DNA from: JBCCZC01 sp039188505
GTDB lineage: Bacteria > Pseudomonadota > Gammaproteobacteria > Xanthomonadales > SZUA-38
DNA length: 13,916 bases
Direction of reading: 5' to 3'
NCBI GenBank assembly: GCA_039188505.1
Contig: JBCCZC010000121.1
Location: forward strand, 1-13,916
Position numbers and translations under genes: made by a program
Part shown: piece after piece, positions 7,913-13,916 of the stretch
Layout: each line of letters starts with the position of its first letter
How positions within the stretch are numbered: the first letter of the stretch is position 1
Notes under the pieces: generated by a model
What the model saw: only the letters and a program-made list of their open reading frames with translations
What the model was told of the DNA's origin: nothing
Database searches by the model: none

Positions 7913-7939
7913 CATGGGCTCGCTCCGGGGGATTTCAAG
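7912..7939 (-). promoter_or_regulatory. Sigma-32 (RpoH) heat-shock promoter of groES-groEL
   Basis: On the minus strand, CTTGAAA (7933-7939, exact -35 consensus), a 13-bp spacer, and GCCCATGT (7912-7919, 7 of 8 to CCCCATNT). The -10 abuts the CIRCE element. Confidence 0.85.
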
Positions 7940-8011
7940 GGCCGAGCGCGCGGAAAAGTCCATCGGCGGCCGGCGAACCACTAGGAGGGGGCGATGAGAG
8001 AGGATTTCAAG

Positions 8012-8037
8012 CGCCCCGCCCGGGATTGGGCGGGGCG
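8012..8037 (-). terminator. GC-rich hairpin after pspA, terminator-like
   Basis: A perfect 10-bp stem (CGCCCCGCCC, 8012-8021, pairing with 8028-8037) with a 6-base loop, 15 bp past the pspA stop codon. Position suggests transcription termination, but the downstream minus-strand sequence (CTTGAAATCC) has no T-run, so it could instead protect a 3' end. Confidence 0.55.
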
Positions 8038-8052
8038 GAGCAGAAAGATGAC

Positions 8053-8697
8053 TCAGTCCCGCTGGATCCGCGCGCGCATGGCGGCCAGCTCTGCGTCAAC
8101 CTCCGGCGTATCCGGAGCGACGGTCCTGGGCGGCTCGACGAGGTCGAAGGCCTCGATGCGCGCCTCCAGGCGGGCCATGCGATCCTCGATGTGGACCATG
8201 CGCTCCCGGTTGCGCTGCAGGCAGCGATCGGCTCGCGTGGCGTAGCGGTCCTGGAGTCGAGCGTCGTGCTTTTGCTCCGCTGCCTTGGTGCGGGACTGCT
8301 CGGCCTGCTCGCGCCGTACGTGGAGCCGTTCCCGATCTTCTCGCACCTGATCTAGTGCTGCGCGACAGCGCTCCACCAGACCGGCCTGCTCGTCCCGCTC
8401 GGCCTCGAGGGCTAGCCTTCGCTCGACGGCCGAACGCGCCGCGTCCTCATCGTTCCGAGCGAGCGCTTCCTCGGCCTCGGACTGCCAGCGGGCGATGCGG
8501 CGCTCGAAGGAAGCGATGTCCTGTTCCGCGACGCGCAGCTCGGCGATGAGCTCGCGCTCGGTCGCCGCGAGCTCCGTGAGGACGTCCTTGATTTCCTGGA
8601 CGAGCGCACCCAGCATCCGCTCAGGATCTTCTGCGCGGTCGAGCAAGGCGTTGAGGTTGGCGGCCAGCAGGTGCCTCAGGCGACGCTTTCCGGACAT
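8053..8697 (-). CDS. pspA: PspA/IM30 family phage-shock protein
   Basis: A 214-residue, almost entirely helical protein (E. coli PspA has 222). The N-terminus NLNALLDRAEDPERML matches the PspA signature NINALLEKAEDPEKMI, followed by the long coiled-coil hairpin through about residue 185. PspA proteins bind stressed inner membrane and preserve its integrity; in enterobacteria PspA also inhibits the sigma-54 activator PspF. The membrane-binding first helix is short and unusually basic (MSGKRRLRHLL). The start is supported by GGAGAA about 9 bases ahead. No pspB, pspC or pspF lies next to it; the divergent neighbour is sppA, also an envelope gene. Family is confident; the exact ortholog type is not. 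Confidence 0.92.
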   Translation of the reverse strand: MSGKRRLRHLLAANLNALLDRAEDPERMLGALVQEIKDVLTELAATERELIAELRVAEQDIASFERRIARWQSEAEEALARNDEDAARSAVERRLALEAERDEQAGLVERCRAALDQVREDRERLHVRREQAEQSRTKAAEQKHDARLQDRYATRADRCLQRNRERMVHIEDRMARLEARIEAFDLVEPPRTVAPDTPEVDAELAAMRARIQRD

Positions 8698-8717
8698 GGC
8701 GGGTTCTCCATCTGTAC

Positions 8718-8741
8718 GTTCGAAAGATGTCTTTCATGAAC
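8718..8741. repeat. Interrupted palindrome in the pspA leader
   Basis: The core GAAAGA-TG-TCTTTC (8722-8735) is a perfect 6-bp inverted repeat. Flanking GTTC (8718-8721) and GAAC (8738-8741) extend the symmetry with a 2-base bulge. It lies 20-45 bp upstream of the pspA start and could be an operator or an mRNA hairpin. Confidence 0.35.
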
Positions 8742-8748
8742 CGTGCCA
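8734..8748 (-). promoter_or_regulatory. Possible degenerate sigma-54 promoter of pspA
   Basis: On the minus strand, TGGCACG (8742-8748) is a perfect -24 box. At the right spacing the -12 reads ATGA instead of TTGC. The transcription start would be near 8722, leaving a 25-base leader with a good ribosome binding site. The degenerate -12 makes this tentative. Confidence 0.3.
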
Positions 8749-8871
8749 TCACGGCACCGGTGGAAAACTGGACCTTCGGCAGCGGTCAACGCATAGCCGT
8801 TCGGCCATACTCACCAGATCGCGGCGAAATCCGCCAGCACCCCATGACCCAGCCACGGAATCAAACGATCG

Positions 8872-10710
8872 ATGACATCCGATAGCCCCAACGTGGTCCT
8901 CCGGCTCCTGCGTGGCCTGTGGAACCTTCTCGACGGCACGCGCAAGGTCGTCTTCAACGTGGTCTTCCTGCTGTTGGCCTTCCTGTTCCTCGGCGCGCTC
9001 TTCAGCGACAGCACACCGATGGTGGAAGACGGTACGACCCTGAGGATCAAGCCGGTCGGGCTCGTCGTCGAGCAGTTCACCATCGACCCTTATGAGCGGG
9101 CCCTGGCCGAGGCCATGAACCAGCCGGTGCTCGAGGTCCGGTTCCGCGACCTGCTCACCGCCATCGAACGCGCCACGGAGGACGACCGGATCAGCCAGAT
9201 CGTGCTCTCCCTGGACCGCATGGTGGCGTCCCCCGCGCAGCTTGCGGAACTCAGCCGCGCACTGACCCGCTTCAAAGCGTCCGGGAAGCCCGTTCTGGCG
9301 TATTCCGAGGGAATGCTGCAGGGCCAGTATTATCTCGCGGCGCTCGCCGACGAGATCTGGCTCCACCCCGAGGGTCTGATGCTCCTCGAAGGGTTCGGGG
9401 TCTACCGGAACTACTATAAGGAGCTGCTCGACAAGCTCGACGTCGACATCCACCTCTTCCGCGTCGGCGAGTTCAAGTCCGCCGCGGAACCCTACGTCCG
9501 TAACGACATGTCGCCGGAAAGCCGCGAGGCCAATGCCTACTGGCTCGGCGGCCTCTGGGACCAGTTTCTCGACCATATCGCCGCCGAGCGCGGGATCGAA
9601 CGCAATCACCTGATCGGAGACATAGGCGCTCCCGCAGACCGGCTCCGCGAGGCGGGCGGGTCACCAGCCGCCATGGCACTCGAGCAATCGCTCGTCGACA
9701 ACATCGGCGATCACGATGCCTTCGTGGCACGGGTCATCGAGAGCGGAACGTCGGCAAAGCGTGGCAAGGATTACCGTCGCGTCGACGTCGGCACCTATCT
9801 CCAGGCCACCCAGCCCCTGAGCACCTCGCCGGACAAGGTCGGCGTCGTGATCGCGCAGGGCCCCATCACCTTCGGTGACCAGCCGTCCGGCACCATCGGC
9901 GGAAGCAGTCTGGTGGAGCAGCTGCGGACCGCCCGTCAGGATCCGCGCGTGAAAGCGATCGTGCTGCGCGTCGACAGCCCCGGAGGAGCCGTGCTCCCGA
10001 GCGAGAAGATTCGCGCGGAAGTCGCCGCGATCCGCGAGGCGGGTACGCCGGTCGTGGTGTCCATGGGCGGTGTCGCCGCGTCCGGCGGCTACTGGATCTC
10101 CATGAGCGCGGACCGCATCGTCGCCGAAGCCACCACCATCACGGGTTCGATCGGTATCTTCGGGATGATCACGAACATCCCCCGAACGCTGGCACGGATC
10201 GGCGTGCACACGGACGGCGTCGGGACGGCGCCGCTCGCGGGCGCCTTCCGCATCGACCGGCCGCTCGAACCAGAAGCGGCTGAGCTGATCCAGCTGGTCA
10301 TCGAGGATGGCTACGACGATTTCATCGGTGGTGTCGCCGAGAACCGCGAGCTCGACAAGGACGCGGTCGATGCCGTCGCCCGCGGCCGCGTCTGGACCGG
10401 GACGCAGGCCCTCGAGCGCGGCCTCGTGGACGAGATCGGCGGTCTCCGGGAAGCCATCGACCGCGCGGCTGAGCTCGCGTCGCTCGACAACCCCGGGGTC
10501 TTCATCTTCGAAAAGCGGCCAGGTGCCTTCGAGCAGTTTCTGCTCGACCTTTCCGCGTCGGTCGCCCAACACTTCCCGCAAGCGACGCAGACCGGCCCGC
10601 TGGCAGCGCTCATCGACGCAGCGGGAACGCTGCCGCCGGAGCTCGAGCTGCTCCTCTCGCAGCCCGACGGTCGCCTGGGGACCTTCGCTTTCTGCTTCTG
10701 CTCGCCCTAG
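8872..10710 (+). CDS. sppA: Signal peptide peptidase SppA, long (67K) type
   Basis: A 612-residue inner-membrane serine protease that degrades cleaved signal peptides. One membrane anchor is at about residues 25-44. Two tandem ClpP-like S49 repeats follow. The catalytic Lys/Ser pair is split between them as in E. coli (K209/S409): K202 in VGEFKSAAEPY and S404 in GGVAASGGYWIS. ITGSIGIFG and GRVWTGTQALERGLVDEIGG are further family landmarks. The Cys-containing tail (FAFCFCSP) looks like the ordinary SppA ending. The ATG at 8872 has only a distant GGAA; a slightly shorter start (GTG 8893) cannot be excluded. It is divergent from pspA. Its TAG stop overlaps the stop of the convergent lipoprotein gene. 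Confidence 0.97.
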   Translation: MTSDSPNVVLRLLRGLWNLLDGTRKVVFNVVFLLLAFLFLGALFSDSTPMVEDGTTLRIKPVGLVVEQFTIDPYERALAEAMNQPVLEVRFRDLLTAIERATEDDRISQIVLSLDRMVASPAQLAELSRALTRFKASGKPVLAYSEGMLQGQYYLAALADEIWLHPEGLMLLEGFGVYRNYYKELLDKLDVDIHLFRVGEFKSAAEPYVRNDMSPESREANAYWLGGLWDQFLDHIAAERGIERNHLIGDIGAPADRLREAGGSPAAMALEQSLVDNIGDHDAFVARVIESGTSAKRGKDYRRVDVGTYLQATQPLSTSPDKVGVVIAQGPITFGDQPSGTIGGSSLVEQLRTARQDPRVKAIVLRVDSPGGAVLPSEKIRAEVAAIREAGTPVVVSMGGVAASGGYWISMSADRIVAEATTITGSIGIFGMITNIPRTLARIGVHTDGVGTAPLAGAFRIDRPLEPEAAELIQLVIEDGYDDFIGGVAENRELDKDAVDAVARGRVWTGTQALERGLVDEIGGLREAIDRAAELASLDNPGVFIFEKRPGAFEQFLLDLSASVAQHFPQATQTGPLAALIDAAGTLPPELELLLSQPDGRLGTFAFCFCSP

Positions 10711-11084
10711 GGTTGGCTGTCCGGTGACGGGGCGTCTTCCGGCCCGGGACTGGCCTCCCAGCCCCGGACGATCGCGGCACCGCGGATCTGCTCCAGCTCA
10801 CGGATAAGCCGGACCTGCTCGAGTCGCTCGGGGCCGGTGATCGTCCCGGCCTGCTCGCGCCTCGCCAGCGTCTCGAGCTGACCTGACAACGTGACGAACG
10901 CCTCGCCGAGGAAACGCGCCTGCACCAGGTCCGGATCGTCGCCACAGGCAGGTGCCGCCGCACCGGCAAGGGCGCCGGCCCAGATCGCCGGCGCCGTGCA
11001 GGCTGCGGGCTCCGGTGTGGAGTCCGTCGCGGCACAGCCCGCAAGCACGCTCAGGGCCAGCAGCGCCGTCAGGATCCGGCTCAT
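10707..11084 (-). CDS. Small lipoprotein of unknown function
   Basis: A 125-residue protein with a classical lipobox (LSVLAGC, lipidated C17). A Pro/Ala/Thr-rich stretch follows, with C29 and C47 possibly forming a disulfide. Then comes a helical region (about 52-110, Leu/Glu/Arg-rich, coiled-coil-like) and a Pro/Ser/Asp tail. I recognise no family. Its ATG overlaps the methyltransferase stop (ATGA, 11081-11084), so the two are co-translated and probably functionally linked. A longer frame through the methyltransferase region is a shadow; the lipobox fixes the start. Its stop overlaps the sppA stop on the opposite strand. Confidence 0.82.
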   Translation of the reverse strand: MSRILTALLALSVLAGCAATDSTPEPAACTAPAIWAGALAGAAAPACGDDPDLVQARFLGEAFVTLSGQLETLARREQAGTITGPERLEQVRLIRELEQIRGAAIVRGWEASPGPEDAPSPDSQP

Positions 11085-12343
11085 GCCTCGCCCTCGTAGC
11101 GGAAGCCGTCCGGGCGCGGCGACTTGCGGTTGAAGGCCGACAGGTAGAGCTCCACGGTTGCCAGGTCCTGCATGCCGTAGTCCTGAAGCTTCGGATGGTG
11201 GTACTCGATCAGGTCTTCGGTACGGAGCGCCACCCGGTAGAAATCGAACTCGAGGAGCTTCAATTCCTGTTCGAACTCCCCCACGGTGATCGGCACCAGC
11301 TCGTTGTACCAGCGCCAGTAGTCCTCTGGCGGTGAGAATTCGCCCGCGCGATCCATGTAGTTGGGCGGCGTATCGAAGACGATGCGCTTCAGCTCCTCGG
11401 GGCTGCGAGTCAGATGAACGAAGGGCTCGTTCGTGAACTCCCCGAGGTGATGGCCGAAGTTGGAGTAGTAGAGCCCCGGGTGGCAGAAGAACAGGCCGCC
11501 GTCGCGGAGCACGCGTTTGATCTCGCGCAGGGTCTGCCGGTACCCCCCAGCGATGTGCTCCAGCGAGCCCCAGGAGACCACGACGTCGAAATAGTCGTCG
11601 GGATAGGGAATGTGGTTGCCGTCGGCGCCGAGGAAGCGCAGCCCCTCCGGCGGCCCGTCGAAGGGCACGTGGTTGGCTTCGAGGATTCCGGGGAGCCGAT
11701 CGAAGCCGCGGAAGGGATCGATGCCCACCATCTCCTCGGGTTGGCAACGGAGAAAGATGCCGAGGTCCGTGATGCCGTCACCGCAGCCGACGTCGAGCAC
11801 CTTGCCCTTGAGCAGCGGACTATCGCCCAGGAGGTAGGAAATGACCGTTCTCGCCGCATGGTCGAAGTGGCGGAAGAACCAGTCCGAGTGGCCCTTCGAC
11901 CAGCTCAGCTCGGAGATCGCGGGCCCCTCTTCGGACTCCATGAACCAGCTCGCCTGCATCTCGCCCGCGCGGATGATCTCGCCTGCCACGGTCAGGTCGA
12001 AGCTCTCGCTCGCCGCCGGGTGGGTGGCGCCGTCGAGACGGTAGTAGAGGGTTACGCGGAGCTGATAATCTCCGGGCTCGAGCTTCAGGCGCGGCACGTA
12101 CCATTCGAGCAGATAGCGGCCCCGGGGGAGCCAGGCGATGTCCAGCCCATCCTGACCGGTGTGGCGCCGATAGATCGCCTCGCCGTCGCCGGCACGCAGG
12201 ATCTCGACGGCCACATCCACATCGAAGGCGATGAGCGACGCGACACTGATCGGAATCCGCACCGTGGCCGGGCGCTCGGTCGCCCAGGGAAGCTCCGGCG
12301 TGGTGATGCCGGCAAGGTCGAGGTCTGGCGTCAGGTCGGGCAT
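11081..12343 (-). CDS. Wzt-like beta-sandwich fused to a SAM-dependent methyltransferase
   Basis: A 420-residue cytoplasmic protein of two parts. Residues about 25-122 look like the C-terminal carbohydrate-binding beta-sandwich of the O-antigen ABC transporter ATPase Wzt (pattern ...RGRYLLEWYVPRLKLEPGDYQL...ESFDLTVAGE). Residues about 150-405 are a class I methyltransferase: SAM motif I VLDVGCGDG (182-190), acidic GIDP (207-210), motif DVVVSWGSLEHI (253-264), then LREIKRVLRDGGLFFCHPG. A polysaccharide or glycan substrate is an inference from the N-terminal domain. It forms an operon with the downstream lipoprotein gene. No other glycan-synthesis genes are visible in the window. The start at 12343 lacks a strong Shine-Dalgarno. 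Confidence 0.85.
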   Translation of the reverse strand: MPDLTPDLDLAGITTPELPWATERPATVRIPISVASLIAFDVDVAVEILRAGDGEAIYRRHTGQDGLDIAWLPRGRYLLEWYVPRLKLEPGDYQLRVTLYYRLDGATHPAASESFDLTVAGEIIRAGEMQASWFMESEEGPAISELSWSKGHSDWFFRHFDHAARTVISYLLGDSPLLKGKVLDVGCGDGITDLGIFLRCQPEEMVGIDPFRGFDRLPGILEANHVPFDGPPEGLRFLGADGNHIPYPDDYFDVVVSWGSLEHIAGGYRQTLREIKRVLRDGGLFFCHPGLYYSNFGHHLGEFTNEPFVHLTRSPEELKRIVFDTPPNYMDRAGEFSPPEDYWRWYNELVPITVGEFEQELKLLEFDFYRVALRTEDLIEYHHPKLQDYGMQDLATVELYLSAFNRKSPRPDGFRYEGEA

Positions 12344-12370
12344 GGCGTGCGGTCCGTGCGAGGGGGCGTC

Positions 12371-12376
12371 AGTATA
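12371..12376 (-). promoter_or_regulatory. Candidate -10 of the methyltransferase-lipoprotein operon
   Basis: TATACT on the minus strand (5 of 6 to consensus), 28 bp before the ATG at 12343. No convincing -35 is seen. Confidence 0.4.
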
Positions 12377-12415
12377 GCCGCAGTCATGGACCCGTGGCCT
12401 CGCGTCGATTCGCGC

Positions 12416-12421
12416 TACAAT
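12416..12421 (+). promoter_or_regulatory. Candidate -10 of the FHA-EAL gene
   Basis: TACAAT (5 of 6) on the plus strand, 38 bp before the ATG at 12460, with only a weak -35 (GTGGCC, 17 bp away). A transcript from here excludes the upstream in-frame GTG at 12394, supporting the ATG start. Confidence 0.4.
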
Positions 12422-12459
12422 CGAGACTGTTCCTGTCCCGGGGAGAGTTCGCCCAACCG

Positions 12460-13551
12460 ATGAAGGTCTGGTTTCTGGAAGGCCTGAGAGGCCCGCGGAA
12501 GACCCTGCAGCGCGTCCGGCTCAACAGCTGGCCGTTCGCGATCGGGCGGGATCCGATGGCCGAACTGACCCTCGATTCGCCAGGGATTTCGCGCCTGCAC
12601 GCGCAGTTCGAACCTCGGGGCGACGACCTCGTACTGCGCGATCTGGGCAGCACGAATGGCACCTACCTCAACCGGGAGCGCCTGAGCGAGCCGGCCGTCG
12701 TCGAGAGCGGCGACATCGTCCACTTCGCCAACGAGGAATTCCGGGCGATGGTCGACGAGCGCTCGACGCGTACGGACCTCAAGATGACGATGCAGGGCGT
12801 CACGGATCTTCCGGCGGATCTGCCCGGCGGCGCGGCGCGCTTCCACGACATGCTGCTCGATGGTCTGATGACGGCAGCCTTCCAGCCCATCATTACGACC
12901 GGCGATCGCTCGGTGCACGCGTACGAAATGCTGGGCCGCGGCATCCATCCGGAGCTGCCCGAATCACCGGCAGAGCTGTTCCGGATCGCGGAGAGCCTCG
13001 AACGCGAGATCGAACTCAGCGAACTGATGCGGCAGGCGGGGACGGACCTCGCCAACGAATTCGACGCGACCGGGCGCTTCTTCACCAACATCCACCCCTC
13101 CGAACTCGACGATCCGGATCGTCTGATCGGCGGCCTTGCGACCATCCGCCAGCGCCATCCCAGCCTGCGGCTCATTCTCGAAATCCACGAGGCTTCGATC
13201 ACCGACCGGGACCGTCTGGCGCAGCTGAGCGCGCAGCTGCGCGAACTCGACATCGGCATCGCCTACGACGACTTCGGGGTGGGGCAGTCCCGGCTCATGG
13301 AGCTCGCCGACGTGCCGCCGGACTATGTAAAGCTCGACGCGGAACTCATCGAGCATCCTCAGCTCGCTTCGGAAGCCAGGCACAAGCTGGTCAAGATGAT
13401 CACCGATTACGCCGCCGAGCGCGGGATCAAGACCATCGCCGAAGGCGTCCGCGGGGAGGACGAAGTGACCTACAGCGCGAGCCTGAAGTTCGACTTCATG
13501 CAGGGGTACGCCCTGGGTCATCCGATGATCCCGAAGCTCGGCACGACGTGA
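12460..13551 (+). CDS. FHA-EAL protein, likely c-di-GMP phosphodiesterase
   Basis: A 363-residue cytoplasmic protein. The N-terminal FHA domain (about 5-100), a phosphothreonine-binding fold, keeps its signature residues: G29-R30, S44-R45-x-H47, and N66-G67-T68. The EAL domain (about 130-358) hydrolyses c-di-GMP in its relatives. The EAL triad is EML (156-158). The other metal and catalytic positions appear intact: N210, E241, D270-D271 (YDDFG), K291 (YVKLD), E328 (AEGV), Q348 (QGYALGHP). Activity is therefore plausible but unproven. I chose ATG 12460 because the upstream GTG (12394) precedes the candidate -10; GGGGAGAG lies 12 bases ahead of the ATG, a long spacing. The stop overlaps the start of the next gene (GTGA), so they form an operon. 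Confidence 0.92.
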   Translation: MKVWFLEGLRGPRKTLQRVRLNSWPFAIGRDPMAELTLDSPGISRLHAQFEPRGDDLVLRDLGSTNGTYLNRERLSEPAVVESGDIVHFANEEFRAMVDERSTRTDLKMTMQGVTDLPADLPGGAARFHDMLLDGLMTAAFQPIITTGDRSVHAYEMLGRGIHPELPESPAELFRIAESLEREIELSELMRQAGTDLANEFDATGRFFTNIHPSELDDPDRLIGGLATIRQRHPSLRLILEIHEASITDRDRLAQLSAQLRELDIGIAYDDFGVGQSRLMELADVPPDYVKLDAELIEHPQLASEARHKLVKMITDYAAERGIKTIAEGVRGEDEVTYSASLKFDFMQGYALGHPMIPKLGTT

Positions 13552-13916
13552 AACCGTGGCGCCTCGACGGCCAGCGGGCGCTGGTCACGGGCGGGAGCCG
13601 CGGTATCGGGCTCGCCGTGGTTCGCGAACTGCTGGGGCTGGGCGCCGATGTCGCCATGGTCGCGCGCGATCAGCGCAATCTCGAATGGCGCGCATCCGAG
13701 CTCGCGGAGGCGTTCCCAGAGCGCCAGATTCGCGCCTTTGCGATCGATCTGGGCTATCCCGAAAGCGTCGGCACAGTGCCCCAATGGCTCGCCGAACAGT
13801 GGTCCTCCCTCGACATCCTGGTCAACAACGTCGGCGTCAACTGGCTTGCATGTGGGTCAGCACAGCATTCCTGGTCGCGCGGCCTATCGCGCCCGGGGTT
13901 TTATGGCCAGCGCCCA
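13548..13916 (+). CDS. Short-chain dehydrogenase/reductase (partial, N-terminal)
   Basis: A GTG start at 13548 sits within the stop of the FHA-EAL gene (GTGA, 4-bp overlap). The protein begins WRLDGQRALVTGGSRGIG, the TGxxxGIG NAD(P)-binding motif of classical SDRs, with VARDQRNLE in the cofactor-specificity region and DILVNNVGVN as the NNxG motif. It is closest to the tropinone-reductase-like SDRs by its opening. The gene is cut by the window edge before the catalytic Ser/Tyr/Lys. After NNVGVN (about 13840) the frame no longer reads like an SDR (SAQHSWSRGLSRPG), which may reflect a deletion, a frameshift or a contig-end error. The substrate cannot be inferred. Confidence 0.85.
   Translation, partial: MKPWRLDGQRALVTGGSRGIGLAVVRELLGLGADVAMVARDQRNLEWRASELAEAFPERQIRAFAIDLGYPESVGTVPQWLAEQWSSLDILVNNVGVNWLACGSAQHSWSRGLSRPGFYGQRP

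Noticed and set aside
7994..8245. Plus-strand ORF with a good Shine-Dalgarno (AGGAGGGGG) before its ATG
   Set aside because: Most of it is antisense to pspA and its translation is Arg/Ser/Ala-rich without homology. The G-rich stretch is likely part of the intergenic control region.
8749..9609. Minus-strand 286-codon ORF across the start of sppA
   Set aside because: It is the shadow of sppA, whose catalytic residues and membrane anchor are intact on the plus strand.
9661..10581. Minus-strand 306-codon ORF inside sppA
   Set aside because: It is antisense to the S49 catalytic repeats, rich in His/Asp/Arg, and has no domain features.
11085..11747. Upstream extension of the lipoprotein frame to 346 residues
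   Set aside because: The extension is out of frame within the methyltransferase gene. The lipobox must be N-terminal, which fixes the start at 11084.

Overview
The window is about 13.9 kb of high-GC DNA from what is most likely a gammaproteobacterium. The basis is the combination of a DUF4124 secreted protein, a DUF1631 protein, a long (67K-type) SppA, PspA, an FHA-EAL protein, and groES preceded by both a sigma-32-type promoter and a CIRCE element. No species can be named. Genes are tightly packed, no gap exceeds 300 bp, and there are no IS elements, CRISPR arrays, tRNA or rRNA genes.

Layout, left to right. The N-terminal 488 residues of polyphosphate kinase (minus strand) run off the left edge. 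A secreted DUF4124 protein (minus) follows. On the plus strand there is then a small single-pass membrane protein directly behind a near-consensus sigma-54 promoter, with a cluster of GTCCG/CGGAC repeats upstream. Next, on the minus strand, come a large DUF1631 protein (2624-4975), a small lipoprotein, and a stand-alone CheY-like receiver overlapping the lipoprotein by 4 bp. DUF1631 has a CRP-like box in front, and the receiver has a perfect inverted repeat across its promoter. The groES-groEL operon (minus) ends in a strong intrinsic terminator and is controlled from a compact sigma-32/CIRCE region.

The second half starts with a divergent pair of envelope genes, pspA (minus) and sppA (plus). 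sppA converges on a two-gene minus-strand operon, a Wzt-like/SAM-methyltransferase fusion followed by a lipoprotein; the two convergent genes overlap at a shared CTAG that holds both stop codons. An FHA-EAL phosphodiesterase-like gene (plus) is translationally coupled (GTGA) to a short-chain dehydrogenase that runs to the right edge. The family match of the dehydrogenase breaks down in its last ~75 bases.

Recurring themes are stress (GroESL, PspA, SppA, polyphosphate) and signalling (receiver, FHA-EAL, DUF1631, CRP-like box). No obviously new multi-gene system such as a defence or toxin island is visible. The least explained pieces are the sigma-54-driven small membrane protein at 2371-2602 and the receiver-lipoprotein pair at 5112-5692 with its operator-like repeat.
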